A stretch of DNA of 64,000 nt, taken from assembly GCF_042850985.1 (NCBI RefSeq), contig NZ_AP031415.1, forward strand, positions 930,001 through 994,000. Direction: 5' to 3'. The notes beneath the pieces were generated by a model. It searched no databases. It was not told the DNA's origin and worked only from the letters and a program-made list of their open reading frames with translations. Below are positions 34,833 to 42,418 of this stretch, piece by piece (positions within the stretch are counted from its first letter, which is position 1; each line of letters opens with the position of its first letter). The translations under genes and the position numbers were made by a program. This stretch comes from Allocoprobacillus sp002160865. Lineage in GTDB: Bacteria > Bacillota_I > Bacilli_A > Erysipelotrichales > Coprobacillaceae.

Positions 34833-35501
34833 TTGTGATGTGAAGAGAGAAGAATATGAGAAAACCAAATTTTTAACGAATAGCCTTATAGTTTTAATAA
34901 TATCTAATTGAAAATAGGAATTGATTTTTGGAAAAGCTCATCGTTATGTGATTGTTAGAACGAATAGTATGATAGATGACGAAAGTATTAATCTTGTTAT
35001 TTTTTGACTGTCTAATATTTTCTTTATTTCAATTTTGGTAGAAATAAGATTGCTAATATAGACATAGCAGTAACAATCAAGAAGTAAATACAAGAGATTA
35101 TCAGTATAGTGGCAATTAGATTTAACACCAATTACTTGTTTTTGGTTAACAGATGGATGAATGATATTAAAAAATATTGATAGTTCCATTAAAGAAAAAG
35201 TATAATAAGATTATAACTAATTCAATCATCAATAACAAAAGTAAAATGATGGGATTTAGTGATATCAACAGGAATAATTTTTATAAATGCAAGACTTTCA
35301 AGAATATATGGATGAGCTCCATAAAAACATATGATAGTTTCTAATTGAAAATATAAGTTAAATAATTTATCTAATTGCTGATAATTCACATATACTCGTG
35401 TGGCAATAAAATTCTTGAGATAGTCAAGCTATAAGGAAAGGTATAAAAGTACATATTCACTTTAACAATTTTACAAGAAAATTAAGAAAGGAGTAAGTAT
35501 A
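34833..35501. other. Gene-poor stretch with decayed coding remnants
   Basis: This 670-bp stretch between the IS and the endonuclease gene holds no intact gene that I recognise. An 81-codon minus-strand frame (34944-35189, beginning MELSIFFNIIHPSVNQKQVI) has no family match I can name, and a second minus-strand fragment lies at 35222-35428. Both look like the remains of genes broken before or by the IS. Confidence 0.45.
35222..35428 (-). pseudogene. C-terminal fragment of an unidentified protein
   Basis: A minus-strand frame without a start codon reads LDYLKNFIATRVYVNYQQL, then a segment around CFYGAHPYILESLAF, and ends HHFTFVIDD stop. The protein-like composition and lack of an initiation site suggest a gene remnant. 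The FYG...ILE..L spacing loosely recalls the C-terminus of WYL-domain regulators, but this is weak. Confidence 0.3.
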
Positions 35502-35534
35502 AATTAAACTTATCTACCTTAGATAAGTTTAATT
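35502..35534 (+). repeat. Perfect 15-bp inverted repeat before the endonuclease gene
   Basis: AATTAAACTTATCTA / TAGATAAGTTTAATT with loop CCT. It sits between a good Shine-Dalgarno (AAGGAG, 35488-35493) and the ATG at 35555. It may be an operator, or an RNA hairpin in the leader controlling translation of a potentially toxic nuclease. Confidence 0.7.
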
Positions 35535-35554
35535 ATATTATACAAAGAAATAGT

Positions 35555-37585
35555 ATGAACGTAGATGAAATTCAATTTCAAAAAAATGAATGGAGAAAAA
35601 AATCATGGTCAATTCCTGATTTGCCAGGTGGAAAACAAGAATATTTTTCTTTAGTAAAACAATTAGTAGAATTAGTTAGATTAGGACAAGCAACAGATTT
35701 AGATTCTTTTCCTGTTTTGACAGGAATTGATATACCCAAAATATGGCGTGAGTATACACCCTTTTTAAAAGGTGTTGGGCTAGTTAGTAATCACGCAGGA
35801 ATATTATATTTAACAGATATTGGTATTGACTTCTGCAATGATTTGACAGAAAGAAATTTAGCTAACCTTATGCATAATCATTTTCGATTATTTGGAGAGA
35901 TTCTTGAAATTCTAAAAATTGAACCAGGTACTGTTCAGGAAATACATTCAAAACTTTGCAATGATTATCATTTGAATTGGAAAAATTGCAGTAATACAAG
36001 AAGAAGGTTAGATTGGTTAGAAGTTTTAGAATTAATACAACCTGTGGGAAGTAGAAAATGGCAAGTAACGAAAGCAGGATATAGTGCATTAAGTGATTGG
36101 AATATTGTAACACCAAATATTATTTCATCTTTTGAGAATGTAATAAACGATATATCAGTTTCAACTCCTCCTTATGAAATTGCAATACTGCTTCAACAAC
36201 TAGCAGAAACGCCTGAATTACATAAAAAACGTAGTACTTATAATATATGGACTCCAAGTCCTAATCGTATAAATAATTTACGTGTTATCACTCAATTTGC
36301 ACTTGAAAAAGTTTCTAAAACTGATTTATTTCAATTTATTGAAAATGAGTTTAATCTTAAAAAAAGTAGCGCTGAGTCAATGTTACCTTTTCTAAAAGCA
36401 TCAGGGCTTATAGAAGAAGTTGGACGAAATATTTATATTACAACATCTGCTGCAAAGGCATGGTGTGAAACAGGTGATGACTTGGATTTTATTCGAATTC
36501 TTCATGCTCATATGCGTTTTGTAGGAGAAATGATTAAGTTTGCAGAGATAGATATTCAGAGAAATACTCTTTATGCAAAAGCAAAAGTATATGGGTTGAA
36601 TAATGAAAAAGCTAGATGGATTATAGGATTTTTACTTGAAGCAGGAGTTTTAGAAGAACCACAATATTTGCATTTGAGAGCAACGCATTTAGGTAAATGT
36701 TTTATTAAGAATTTACCATTGGCAGAAGAAGGGATTTATGAAGTAAAAAAAGAAATGCATGATACTACTACTTCTTCTAAAAAGAATGTAGATACTGAGA
36801 TTTTTGAACAGTTACATAGTGCGTCGGTTAATCCAGTAGCAGAGGGAAAAGCTCCTGGTGTAGCATTCGAAGAAGCTATTGCAAATATTTTTACATTTAT
36901 GGGCTTTGAGGCAAAAAGAGTCGGTGGTTCAGGAGATACTGATGTGATTGTGCGCTGGAAAGATGATGGAGGAAAAAGTATTATAGCTATAGTCGATGGT
37001 AAGTCCAAATCTAACGGAAGTGTATCACATAGTGATATAAGTGATGTAGCAATAGATGCACATAAAGAGAAGAATAATGCTGACTATGTAGCGATTGTTG
37101 GACCTGGTTTTAGTGGTGATACTATACGAAATCATGCATATAAGAAAGGGTTTGCATTGATTACTGATGTAGAGCTAATTGAAATTGCTAGAATGTCTTC
37201 TACTTTAGGTTTGAGCCTACAAGAAATTGCTTTTATTTTCCAAATTCCTGATGGACTTTCAAAGCTTGATGAATTAATAGCTGCTAGACAAAGAGAGATG
37301 GATATTATTACACAAGTAGTTTCTATGTTTGAAAAAGAACAGGAAATGTTAGGTAGCCTTTCTGCTCGTGATATGTATTTGTTATTAAGAAATACAGAGA
37401 TTTCTCCATCTTTAAAAGAACTTTTGAATATATTTAAAACGCTCTCACAAGACGAAATAGGCGTTTTATATCCTATAAAAAAAGATTCATCAGTAGAGAA
37501 CGTTACATATATGCTAAAAAATGAAAAAAGAACAATAAATAGGCTTCGAGCATTGTCGTCAGCGATACAAAAAGGATTGGAATGA
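35555..37585 (+). CDS. Solitary PD-(D/E)XK restriction-like endonuclease with winged-helix modules
   Basis: A 676-residue protein. Residues about 1-400 contain two copies of a winged-helix pair layout (compare LANLMHNHFRLFGEILEIL with IRILHAHMRFVGEMIKFAEI, each followed by a second helical module), probably DNA recognition. Residues about 430-560 form a nuclease core like Mrr: GVAFEEAIANIFTFMGFEAKRVG (Glu), GGSGDTDVIV (Asp) and AIVDGKSKS (D-x-K). A helical C-terminus follows. No methyltransferase is nearby, so a modification-dependent (type IV) or other defence role is inferred. The ATG has no close ribosome site; a 15-bp palindrome separates it from one. Confidence 0.72.
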   Translation: MNVDEIQFQKNEWRKKSWSIPDLPGGKQEYFSLVKQLVELVRLGQATDLDSFPVLTGIDIPKIWREYTPFLKGVGLVSNHAGILYLTDIGIDFCNDLTERNLANLMHNHFRLFGEILEILKIEPGTVQEIHSKLCNDYHLNWKNCSNTRRRLDWLEVLELIQPVGSRKWQVTKAGYSALSDWNIVTPNIISSFENVINDISVSTPPYEIAILLQQLAETPELHKKRSTYNIWTPSPNRINNLRVITQFALEKVSKTDLFQFIENEFNLKKSSAESMLPFLKASGLIEEVGRNIYITTSAAKAWCETGDDLDFIRILHAHMRFVGEMIKFAEIDIQRNTLYAKAKVYGLNNEKARWIIGFLLEAGVLEEPQYLHLRATHLGKCFIKNLPLAEEGIYEVKKEMHDTTTSSKKNVDTEIFEQLHSASVNPVAEGKAPGVAFEEAIANIFTFMGFEAKRVGGSGDTDVIVRWKDDGGKSIIAIVDGKSKSNGSVSHSDISDVAIDAHKEKNNADYVAIVGPGFSGDTIRNHAYKKGFALITDVELIEIARMSSTLGLSLQEIAFIFQIPDGLSKLDELIAARQREMDIITQVVSMFEKEQEMLGSLSARDMYLLLRNTEISPSLKELLNIFKTLSQDEIGVLYPIKKDSSVENVTYMLKNEKRTINRLRALSSAIQKGLE

Positions 37586-37691
37586 TCAAAAACTATTTTA
37601 TATTATACTGATTATTTTACGTGGGTGGACTAATTATTCCAATATATCTGAGCAATAATAAAAACTCAAATTATTTGTGACATGATAAAAA

Positions 37692-37734
37692 TTAGTAGAC
37701 AGTATAAATAATTAAAATATTGTCTGTCTACTAA
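37692..37734 (+). repeat. 11-bp inverted repeat in the leader of the pnuC-like gene
   Basis: TTAGTAGACAG (37692-37702) and CTGTCTACTAA (37724-37734) with a 21-nt AT-rich centre. It may be an operator or the end of a lost mobile element. The rest of the 287-bp gap shows nothing clear. Confidence 0.5.
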
Positions 37735-37872
37735 GAAAGATTATATTCTTATTATAGATAGATAATAAGTAATTTTAATGATAATTAACAATTAAATATA
37801 TCATATTCAATTAAAATAGTTTATAATAGGAAAGCATGTTATAAATGCAAATGATAGGGGAGAAGGTTTGAT

Positions 37873-39102
37873 ATGATAAAGTTTTTTAAAGCCAATATGG
37901 AACCTAGAAAAGGGTTACGTATTGCAGAAGTTATTATTTCTATTTTATTATGTGTTGCTTCTATTGTATCTATTGGATATGGTATGTTCCAGGTGAATGC
38001 CAATGTCAATGATGCAAAGTTTATCCAAAGTATAGAAATGACTAGAGATAGGGAACTAGAAGATTATAGTGAGGATAATACAGTTTGTGATGTTACATAT
38101 ATAAATGGGGATAAGCAATTAGTTGTTTCTTATTCGTATGAAGATTACATTCAATTAGAAGATGATAGTATTACAGCATATGAATATGAAACTGATAATG
38201 GAACAAAGCTCTATTTTGATCATCAAAATATAACAAATCAGGAAATACAACATTCATACGGACAAGTCAAAGCCAATGAATTAACACCTGTGTTTAACTT
38301 TGGAATTGCTTCATTTATTTTGATGATATCTGTTTTGATTATGACATTATTTGCAAAACAATTTACAACATATGAAAAATCATGGTTTTTATCAATCATG
38401 GTATTGGCTACGATTATTTCAGTTATTTTTCCAGAAGAAAGTGCAAATGGTGTCAATGGAATTATCATCATGTTGCTTTATTTACTAGATACGTTCTTGA
38501 ATATTCTTTGTGAATTACTTATTTCTAAGCAATCAAGATACAATTTCCTTGTTTCTGTATTCGTAGAAATCGTAGAAATAGCAATGTGTGTTGTCTTAAT
38601 GTATCGTTTTGCGACAATGGTCACAACATTATTGTTCTGGTTACCAATTGATATTATTAGTTATATTAACTGGTCAAGACATAAAGATGAAGAAGAAAGT
38701 GAATTGACAGTTGTTAGAAAACTTAAAGGATACCAAGAAGTTTTGGTTATTGTAGGTATTGTGGTCTGGACAATTGTTGTAGGATATTTTATTAGTGGTT
38801 TAGATATCTCAACAGATTTTTATAACAACCAATTATTGGAAACAGCTATTATATATATTGATGCCTGTGCATCAGCTGTAGGAATTGCGAACGGATTGTT
38901 TATTTTCTTTAGATTAAGGGAACAATGGATTGCATGGTATATTTGTGCATTCCTTGAAGCTGTTATTAATGTGATTTCTGGACAATATGTTTTATTAGTT
39001 CTGAAATTAGGTTACTTTACAAATACAACATATGGTTATATCAAGTGGAGTAAGTATATTCAGTCACATTCGCAAGAAAAACAGGCACAAATATCTGCAT
39101 GA
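37873..39102 (+). CDS. PnuC-like nicotinamide riboside transporter with N-terminal extension
   Basis: A 409-residue membrane protein. An N-terminal membrane segment and an acidic extracytoplasmic domain (about residues 40-135) precede the PnuC core, with about seven helices and the hallmarks LLFWLPIDIISYINWSRHKD and WIAWYICAFLEAVINVISGQ ... TTYGYIKWSKY. PnuC proteins take up nicotinamide riboside by facilitated diffusion coupled to intracellular phosphorylation. Usual PnuC is about 240 residues; the extra domain is unusual. GGGGAGAAGG gives the ribosome site. Confidence 0.8.
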   Translation: MIKFFKANMEPRKGLRIAEVIISILLCVASIVSIGYGMFQVNANVNDAKFIQSIEMTRDRELEDYSEDNTVCDVTYINGDKQLVVSYSYEDYIQLEDDSITAYEYETDNGTKLYFDHQNITNQEIQHSYGQVKANELTPVFNFGIASFILMISVLIMTLFAKQFTTYEKSWFLSIMVLATIISVIFPEESANGVNGIIIMLLYLLDTFLNILCELLISKQSRYNFLVSVFVEIVEIAMCVVLMYRFATMVTTLLFWLPIDIISYINWSRHKDEEESELTVVRKLKGYQEVLVIVGIVVWTIVVGYFISGLDISTDFYNNQLLETAIIYIDACASAVGIANGLFIFFRLREQWIAWYICAFLEAVINVISGQYVLLVLKLGYFTNTTYGYIKWSKYIQSHSQEKQAQISA

Positions 39103-39176
39103 GTCTTGTAGATTGGCTATAAAATTGATAAAATAAGCATGAAAGAAAATCTTAAAAAATATAAGGAGTGAAAAAT

Positions 39177-39734
39177 ATGGCTATATCAGCGGGAGATTTT
39201 AGAACAGGATTAACTTTAATCGTTGATGGTGATCCTTGCCAGGTATTAGACTTTCAACATGTGAAACCAGGAAAAGGTGCAGCTATCTTAAAAACAAAAA
39301 TGAGAAACTTAAAAACAAATGCAATTCAAGAAAGAAACTTTAATGCAAATACAAAATTTGATCAAGCTAATATTTCAAGAAAAACAGCACAATATTCATA
39401 TAAAGATGGATCAACATTCTATTTCATGGATATGGAAACATATGAAACATATGAATTGGCTAATGATCAAGTTGGAGATACTCAATATTACATTATTGAA
39501 GGTTCAGAAGTTTCATTAATGTTCTTTGAAGGTGATTTATTATCAGTATCTGTACCAGAAAAAGTAGAATTAACAGTTGTAGAAACAGATCCAGCTATTA
39601 AAGGGGCACCATCTAACCAAACAAAAGATGCTGTAACTGATACAGGATTATCATTACGTGTTCCTCAGTTCATTGAACCTGGAGAAAAAATTGTTGTCTT
39701 TACAGCAGATGGTAAGTATGCAGGAAGAGCTTAA
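39177..39734 (+). CDS. efp: Translation elongation factor P
   Basis: A 185-residue protein with the three EF-P beta-barrel domains. The modified-Lys loop is FQHVKPGKGAAILKTKMRNL (Lys about residue 32), and the C-terminal signature is DTGLSLRVPQFIEPGEKI. It rescues ribosomes stalled at polyproline. AAGGAG (39163-39168) selects the ATG at 39177 (MAISAGDFRTG); the GTG nine bases earlier overlaps the Shine-Dalgarno. Terminator directly after the stop. Confidence 0.96.
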   Translation: MAISAGDFRTGLTLIVDGDPCQVLDFQHVKPGKGAAILKTKMRNLKTNAIQERNFNANTKFDQANISRKTAQYSYKDGSTFYFMDMETYETYELANDQVGDTQYYIIEGSEVSLMFFEGDLLSVSVPEKVELTVVETDPAIKGAPSNQTKDAVTDTGLSLRVPQFIEPGEKIVVFTADGKYAGRA

Positions 39735-39749
39735 TCAAGCTCTTTTTTT
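39725..39749 (+). terminator. Intrinsic terminator after efp
   Basis: AAGAGCTT-AATC-AAGCTCTT (39725-39744) then TTTTT. The stop codon is in the loop region, and the next gene starts 5 bp after the T-run. Confidence 0.8.
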
Positions 39750-39754
39750 CAAAG

Positions 39755-40501
39755 ATGAATAAAGTTGTATTAATTACAGGTGGAGCACAAGGCATTGGAA
39801 AAGCCATTGCTTTAGAACTTGGAAAACAAGGTTATGATATTGTGATTAATTATCTCACATCCAAAAAAGAAGCTCATGCATTAAAAGATATGATTATAGA
39901 CAATTATGGTGTACGATGTATGGCTATCCAATGTGATGTTTCTAAGGAAGATGAGGTTGATCAGATGATATCTTCTATTGAATTGGAACTAGGTGGTGTT
40001 GATATTTTAATTAATAATGCTGCTGTTGATTTATCTAATCTCTTTCATCTGAAAAATGCTGAAGAATTTAGAAAAACATTAGATGTCAATGTTGTAGGTG
40101 CATTTAATTGCAGTAAACGTGTTTATCGACATATGTTAGATCAGGAATATGGTAGAATTATAAATATTTCTTCAACTAATGGTATCAATACTTATTATCC
40201 TATGTGTATAGATTATGATGCTTCTAAAGCAGCACTGATTTCCATGACACATAATCTTGCTTTTGAGTTTGCTCCATATGTTAATGTCAATTGTATTGCT
40301 CCAGGTTTTATAGGAACAGAAAATGAGTTGGACGGATATGATGAAGAGTTTTTAAAAGAAGAAGTTGAAAAAATTATGGTCAATCGATATGGTGATCCTC
40401 AAGAAGTGGCTTATTTAGTGAAATTCTTAATAAGTGATGAAGCTAATTTTATCAATAATACTGTCATACGTATTGATGGTGGACAAAAGGGAAGTTGTTA
40501 A
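39755..40501 (+). CDS. Short-chain dehydrogenase/reductase, FabG-like
   Basis: A 248-residue classical SDR: the NAD(P) motif TGGAQGIGKAIALELG, NNAAVD, catalytic Ser (INISSTNG), Tyr-x3-Lys (YDASKAAL) and a final DGGQKGS. This family includes 3-oxoacyl-ACP reductase FabG, but without neighbouring fatty-acid genes the substrate is open. The start lies only 5 bp after the efp terminator with no visible Shine-Dalgarno, so expression may depend on readthrough. It overlaps the convergent gene by 4 bp. Confidence 0.88.
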   Translation: MNKVVLITGGAQGIGKAIALELGKQGYDIVINYLTSKKEAHALKDMIIDNYGVRCMAIQCDVSKEDEVDQMISSIELELGGVDILINNAAVDLSNLFHLKNAEEFRKTLDVNVVGAFNCSKRVYRHMLDQEYGRIINISSTNGINTYYPMCIDYDASKAALISMTHNLAFEFAPYVNVNCIAPGFIGTENELDGYDEEFLKEEVEKIMVNRYGDPQEVAYLVKFLISDEANFINNTVIRIDGGQKGSC

Positions 40502-41757
40502 TCCAACTTCCCTTTCATATTTGATAACGCCAGTAAAATAGACAATTTTCCATATTCAAATGTTAATCCACCTTGTATATAAAGTGTATAAGGTTCAATA
40601 ACAGGGGCATCAGCACTTAATTCAATGGTGCTTCCTTGTGTAAAGCTACCTGCAGCCATGACTTCATCAAAAGGATAACCTGGCATAGGGGCAGGTAAAA
40701 CTTGAACGAATGAATCAATAGGACTTGTTTGTTGAATCCCTTGTGTAAAGTTCACTAAATTATCTTTTGTTTTGAGTTCTAAAGTTTGAATGATATCTGT
40801 GCGTGGCTCATCATAACGAGGAGATACGTTAGAATAACCTAATTTTTCTAACATATACGCAGAAAATACAGCTGTTTTTAAAGCATTTTTGACAGCATTA
40901 GGAGCCATAAATAAACCTTTAAAGAAAGTATTGTTTAAGTTGAAATTAGCACCTAAATCCTTCCCAATACCAGGAGCAGTTAAACGTTCAGCAACCATAT
41001 GAATAAGTTCCTGATTTCCTGCTATATATCCACCAGTAGTTGCAATTCCACCACCGAGGTTTTTCATTAAAGATCCTACAACCACATCAGCTCCTACATG
41101 ACCAGGTTCTTTGTCTTCTACTAACTCACCATAGCAGTTATCAACCATAATAATAACATCTTTATTTACTTCACGAATCTTTGAAATTATACGTTCAATC
41201 TTTGAAATAGAAAGAGATTGACGATGTGAATATCCTCTAGATCTTTGAATTTCAACAAGTTTGACATTATTCTGTTTTAATCTCTCTACAATTTTCTCAT
41301 CATCAAAATCATCATTGACTAATTCAATCTGTTCATATTTCACACCATTTGCCTTTAATGATTGTGTAGAATTTCCACTCAAACCAATCATTTCTTGTAA
41401 AGAATCATAAGGAGCTCCAGATAAAGAAATCATGGTATCGCCATGTTTTAATAAAGCAGAAAGCGTTAAATATAATGCATTTGTTCCACTCATAATCTGA
41501 GGGCGAACTAAAGCATCTTCACAACCAAGAACAGTCGCAAAGATTTTTTCTAATTTATCTCTTCCTTCATCGTAATTTCCATATCCGTTAATATCTGCAA
41601 AATCAGAATAAGAAACTCTATTTTCTATAAATGCTGATAAAATACGATTAGAGTTTGTTAAAGCTATTTCATCTATTCTTTTATAAATATCACTTAAGAT
41701 ATTATCTAATTCTTTTGCCATTTCCAGTATATCTGGATGAATTTGTTCTAATATCAT
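40498..41757 (-). CDS. PLP-dependent lyase, methionine gamma-lyase family (aluminium-resistance-like, YnbB)
   Basis: A 419-residue fold-type I PLP enzyme with the Cys/Met metabolism layout. Seen are YDEGRDKLEKIFATVLGCEDALVRPQIMSGTNALYLTL, Asp in IIMVDNCYGELVE and the PLP-Lys in VVGSLMKNLGGGIATTGGYIAG. Proteins of this group are annotated as methionine gamma-lyase-like or aluminium resistance proteins. In Bacillus the homologue sits by glnRA; here it is alone. GGGAGG precedes the ATG. Its promoter region faces the CreA-like locus. Confidence 0.85.
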   Translation of the reverse strand: MILEQIHPDILEMAKELDNILSDIYKRIDEIALTNSNRILSAFIENRVSYSDFADINGYGNYDEGRDKLEKIFATVLGCEDALVRPQIMSGTNALYLTLSALLKHGDTMISLSGAPYDSLQEMIGLSGNSTQSLKANGVKYEQIELVNDDFDDEKIVERLKQNNVKLVEIQRSRGYSHRQSLSISKIERIISKIREVNKDVIIMVDNCYGELVEDKEPGHVGADVVVGSLMKNLGGGIATTGGYIAGNQELIHMVAERLTAPGIGKDLGANFNLNNTFFKGLFMAPNAVKNALKTAVFSAYMLEKLGYSNVSPRYDEPRTDIIQTLELKTKDNLVNFTQGIQQTSPIDSFVQVLPAPMPGYPFDEVMAAGSFTQGSTIELSADAPVIEPYTLYIQGGLTFEYGKLSILLALSNMKGKLD

Positions 41758-41838
41758 GTTTATAATCCTCCCATCATTAATTCAGTCTTTATTATACATG
41801 AATATTGTTATTTTGTATAAAGAAATTTAACAATAATG

Positions 41839-41853
41839 TAAAAAAATATAATT
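41839..41853 (-). promoter_or_regulatory. Candidate Cascade target site of the CreA-like RNA
   Basis: On the minus strand these 15 bases (AATTATATTTTTTTA) are identical to the first 15 bases of the spacer at 41941-41955. The three bases 5' of the site are TCA (41856-41854), a PAM known for clostridial type I-B systems. The site touches the first base of the TTGACA -35 box. Confidence 0.6.
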
Positions 41854-41881
41854 TGACATTATTGTCAATTAAGTGTATCCT
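41853..41881 (+). promoter_or_regulatory. Promoter of the CreA-like locus, overlapping its own target
   Basis: TTGACA (41853-41858), 17-bp spacer, TATCCT (41876-41881). TTGACA-TTAT-TGTCAA makes the -35 palindromic. The predicted transcript would start near 41888 with an AGAAAGGA Shine-Dalgarno-like sequence. Confidence 0.55.
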
Positions 41882-41910
41882 ATAAATAGAAAGGAAATAA
41901 TATTTTTTCA

Positions 41911-41993
41911 TTGATTCAACAACATGAGATGTTTTGAAATAATTATATTTTTTTAAAATTTTTGCTAAATAACAACATTTGATGTGTATTTTT
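41911..41993 (+). ncRNA. Minimal CRISPR-like unit (CreA/CreR-like RNA)
   Basis: Pseudo-repeat 1 (41911-41940) matches the terminal repeat of array 1 at 23 of 30 positions, including 22 of the last 23 (AACAACAT..GATGTTTTGAAAT). A 23-nt spacer follows (41941-41963). Pseudo-repeat 2 (41964-41993) matches the array 1 repeat at 21 of 30 positions (core AATAACAACATTTGATGT). The handle TTTTGAAAT is preserved. The spacer's first 15 nt match the promoter just upstream next to a TCA PAM, with only scattered matches beyond. Partial, seed-only complementarity is what CreA RNAs use to repress rather than cut. The assignment is inference from architecture. Confidence 0.6.
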
Positions 41994-42017
41994 TTATGTT
42001 TAAAGAGTGACTGGGAG

Positions 42018-42092
42018 ATGATGATTTGCTTGAAAATTAAACTAAGTGTTTTTGTTAAAAAATTTTTTCATCGAAAAAGAGGCATCCAATGA
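42018..42092 (+). CDS. Putative 24-residue cationic hydrophobic peptide
   Basis: Starting at ATG 42018 or 42021 (GGGAG at 42013-42017, close) the peptide is MMICLKIKLSVFVKKFFHRKRGIQ in character: alternating hydrophobic and basic residues, strongly positive, no acidic residue. It lies 25 bp after the CreA-like unit on the same strand, and its stop overlaps the next mini-ORF as ATGA. Such composition suits a membrane-active toxin, but a chance ORF in AT-rich DNA cannot be excluded. Confidence 0.35.
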   Translation: MMICLKIKLSVFVKKFFHRKRGIQ

Positions 42093-42190
42093 AATTTAAT
42101 TTCACAAAAGAAGAGATGATTGTTAATATTGATAAGAACAGTGAAACAGTTATTAAAAGAAAAAATGTTAATGTTGGAATGAAACTATAA
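42089..42190 (+). CDS. Putative 33-residue peptide coupled to the preceding mini-ORF
   Basis: The ATG at 42089 has GAGG (42079-42082) at a 6-nt spacing and overlaps the previous stop (ATGA). The peptide begins MKFNFTKEEMIVNIDKN and ends KRKNVNVGMKL; it is mixed-charge. No family recognised. Coupling and a proper ribosome site argue for translation. The rest of the gap up to the CRISPR leader (42191-42340) shows no gene but holds TTTTTACCAG (42243-42252), the exact inverse of the leader motif at 42341. Confidence 0.4.
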   Translation: MKFNFTKEEMIVNIDKNSETVIKRKNVNVGMKL

Positions 42191-42340
42191 ATATATTGCT
42201 TGTTTACTAGAATTGTGATATTTTTATATGTAATATAGGATATTTTTACCAGCAAAAATTTCCTTCCTGTTATAAAAAGTGCTGTATTTATCTATGTATT
42301 TTTTGCTTTTTTATATACTCTTTAAATTTTTGTCTGTTAC

Positions 42341-42418
42341 CTGGTAAAAAATAGAGAAACTCCTTTATCTACCTTAGTTTTTAAAAATTAACGATTAAGA
42401 AAATGTTGATTTTACAGG
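42341..42418 (+). promoter_or_regulatory. CRISPR array 1 leader
   Basis: AT-rich sequence directly before the first repeat. It starts with CTGGTAAAAAAT (42341) and ends TTGATTTTACAGG. Both elements recur at the same distances in the array 2 leader (CTGGTAAAAAAT 78 nt before the first repeat in both). The leader side is also shown by repeat decay at the other end. Confidence 0.65.

Noticed and set aside
42055..42255. 66-codon minus-strand frame upstream of array 1
   Set aside because: No ribosome site; low-complexity hydrophobic translation of AT-rich DNA opposite the mini-ORFs.
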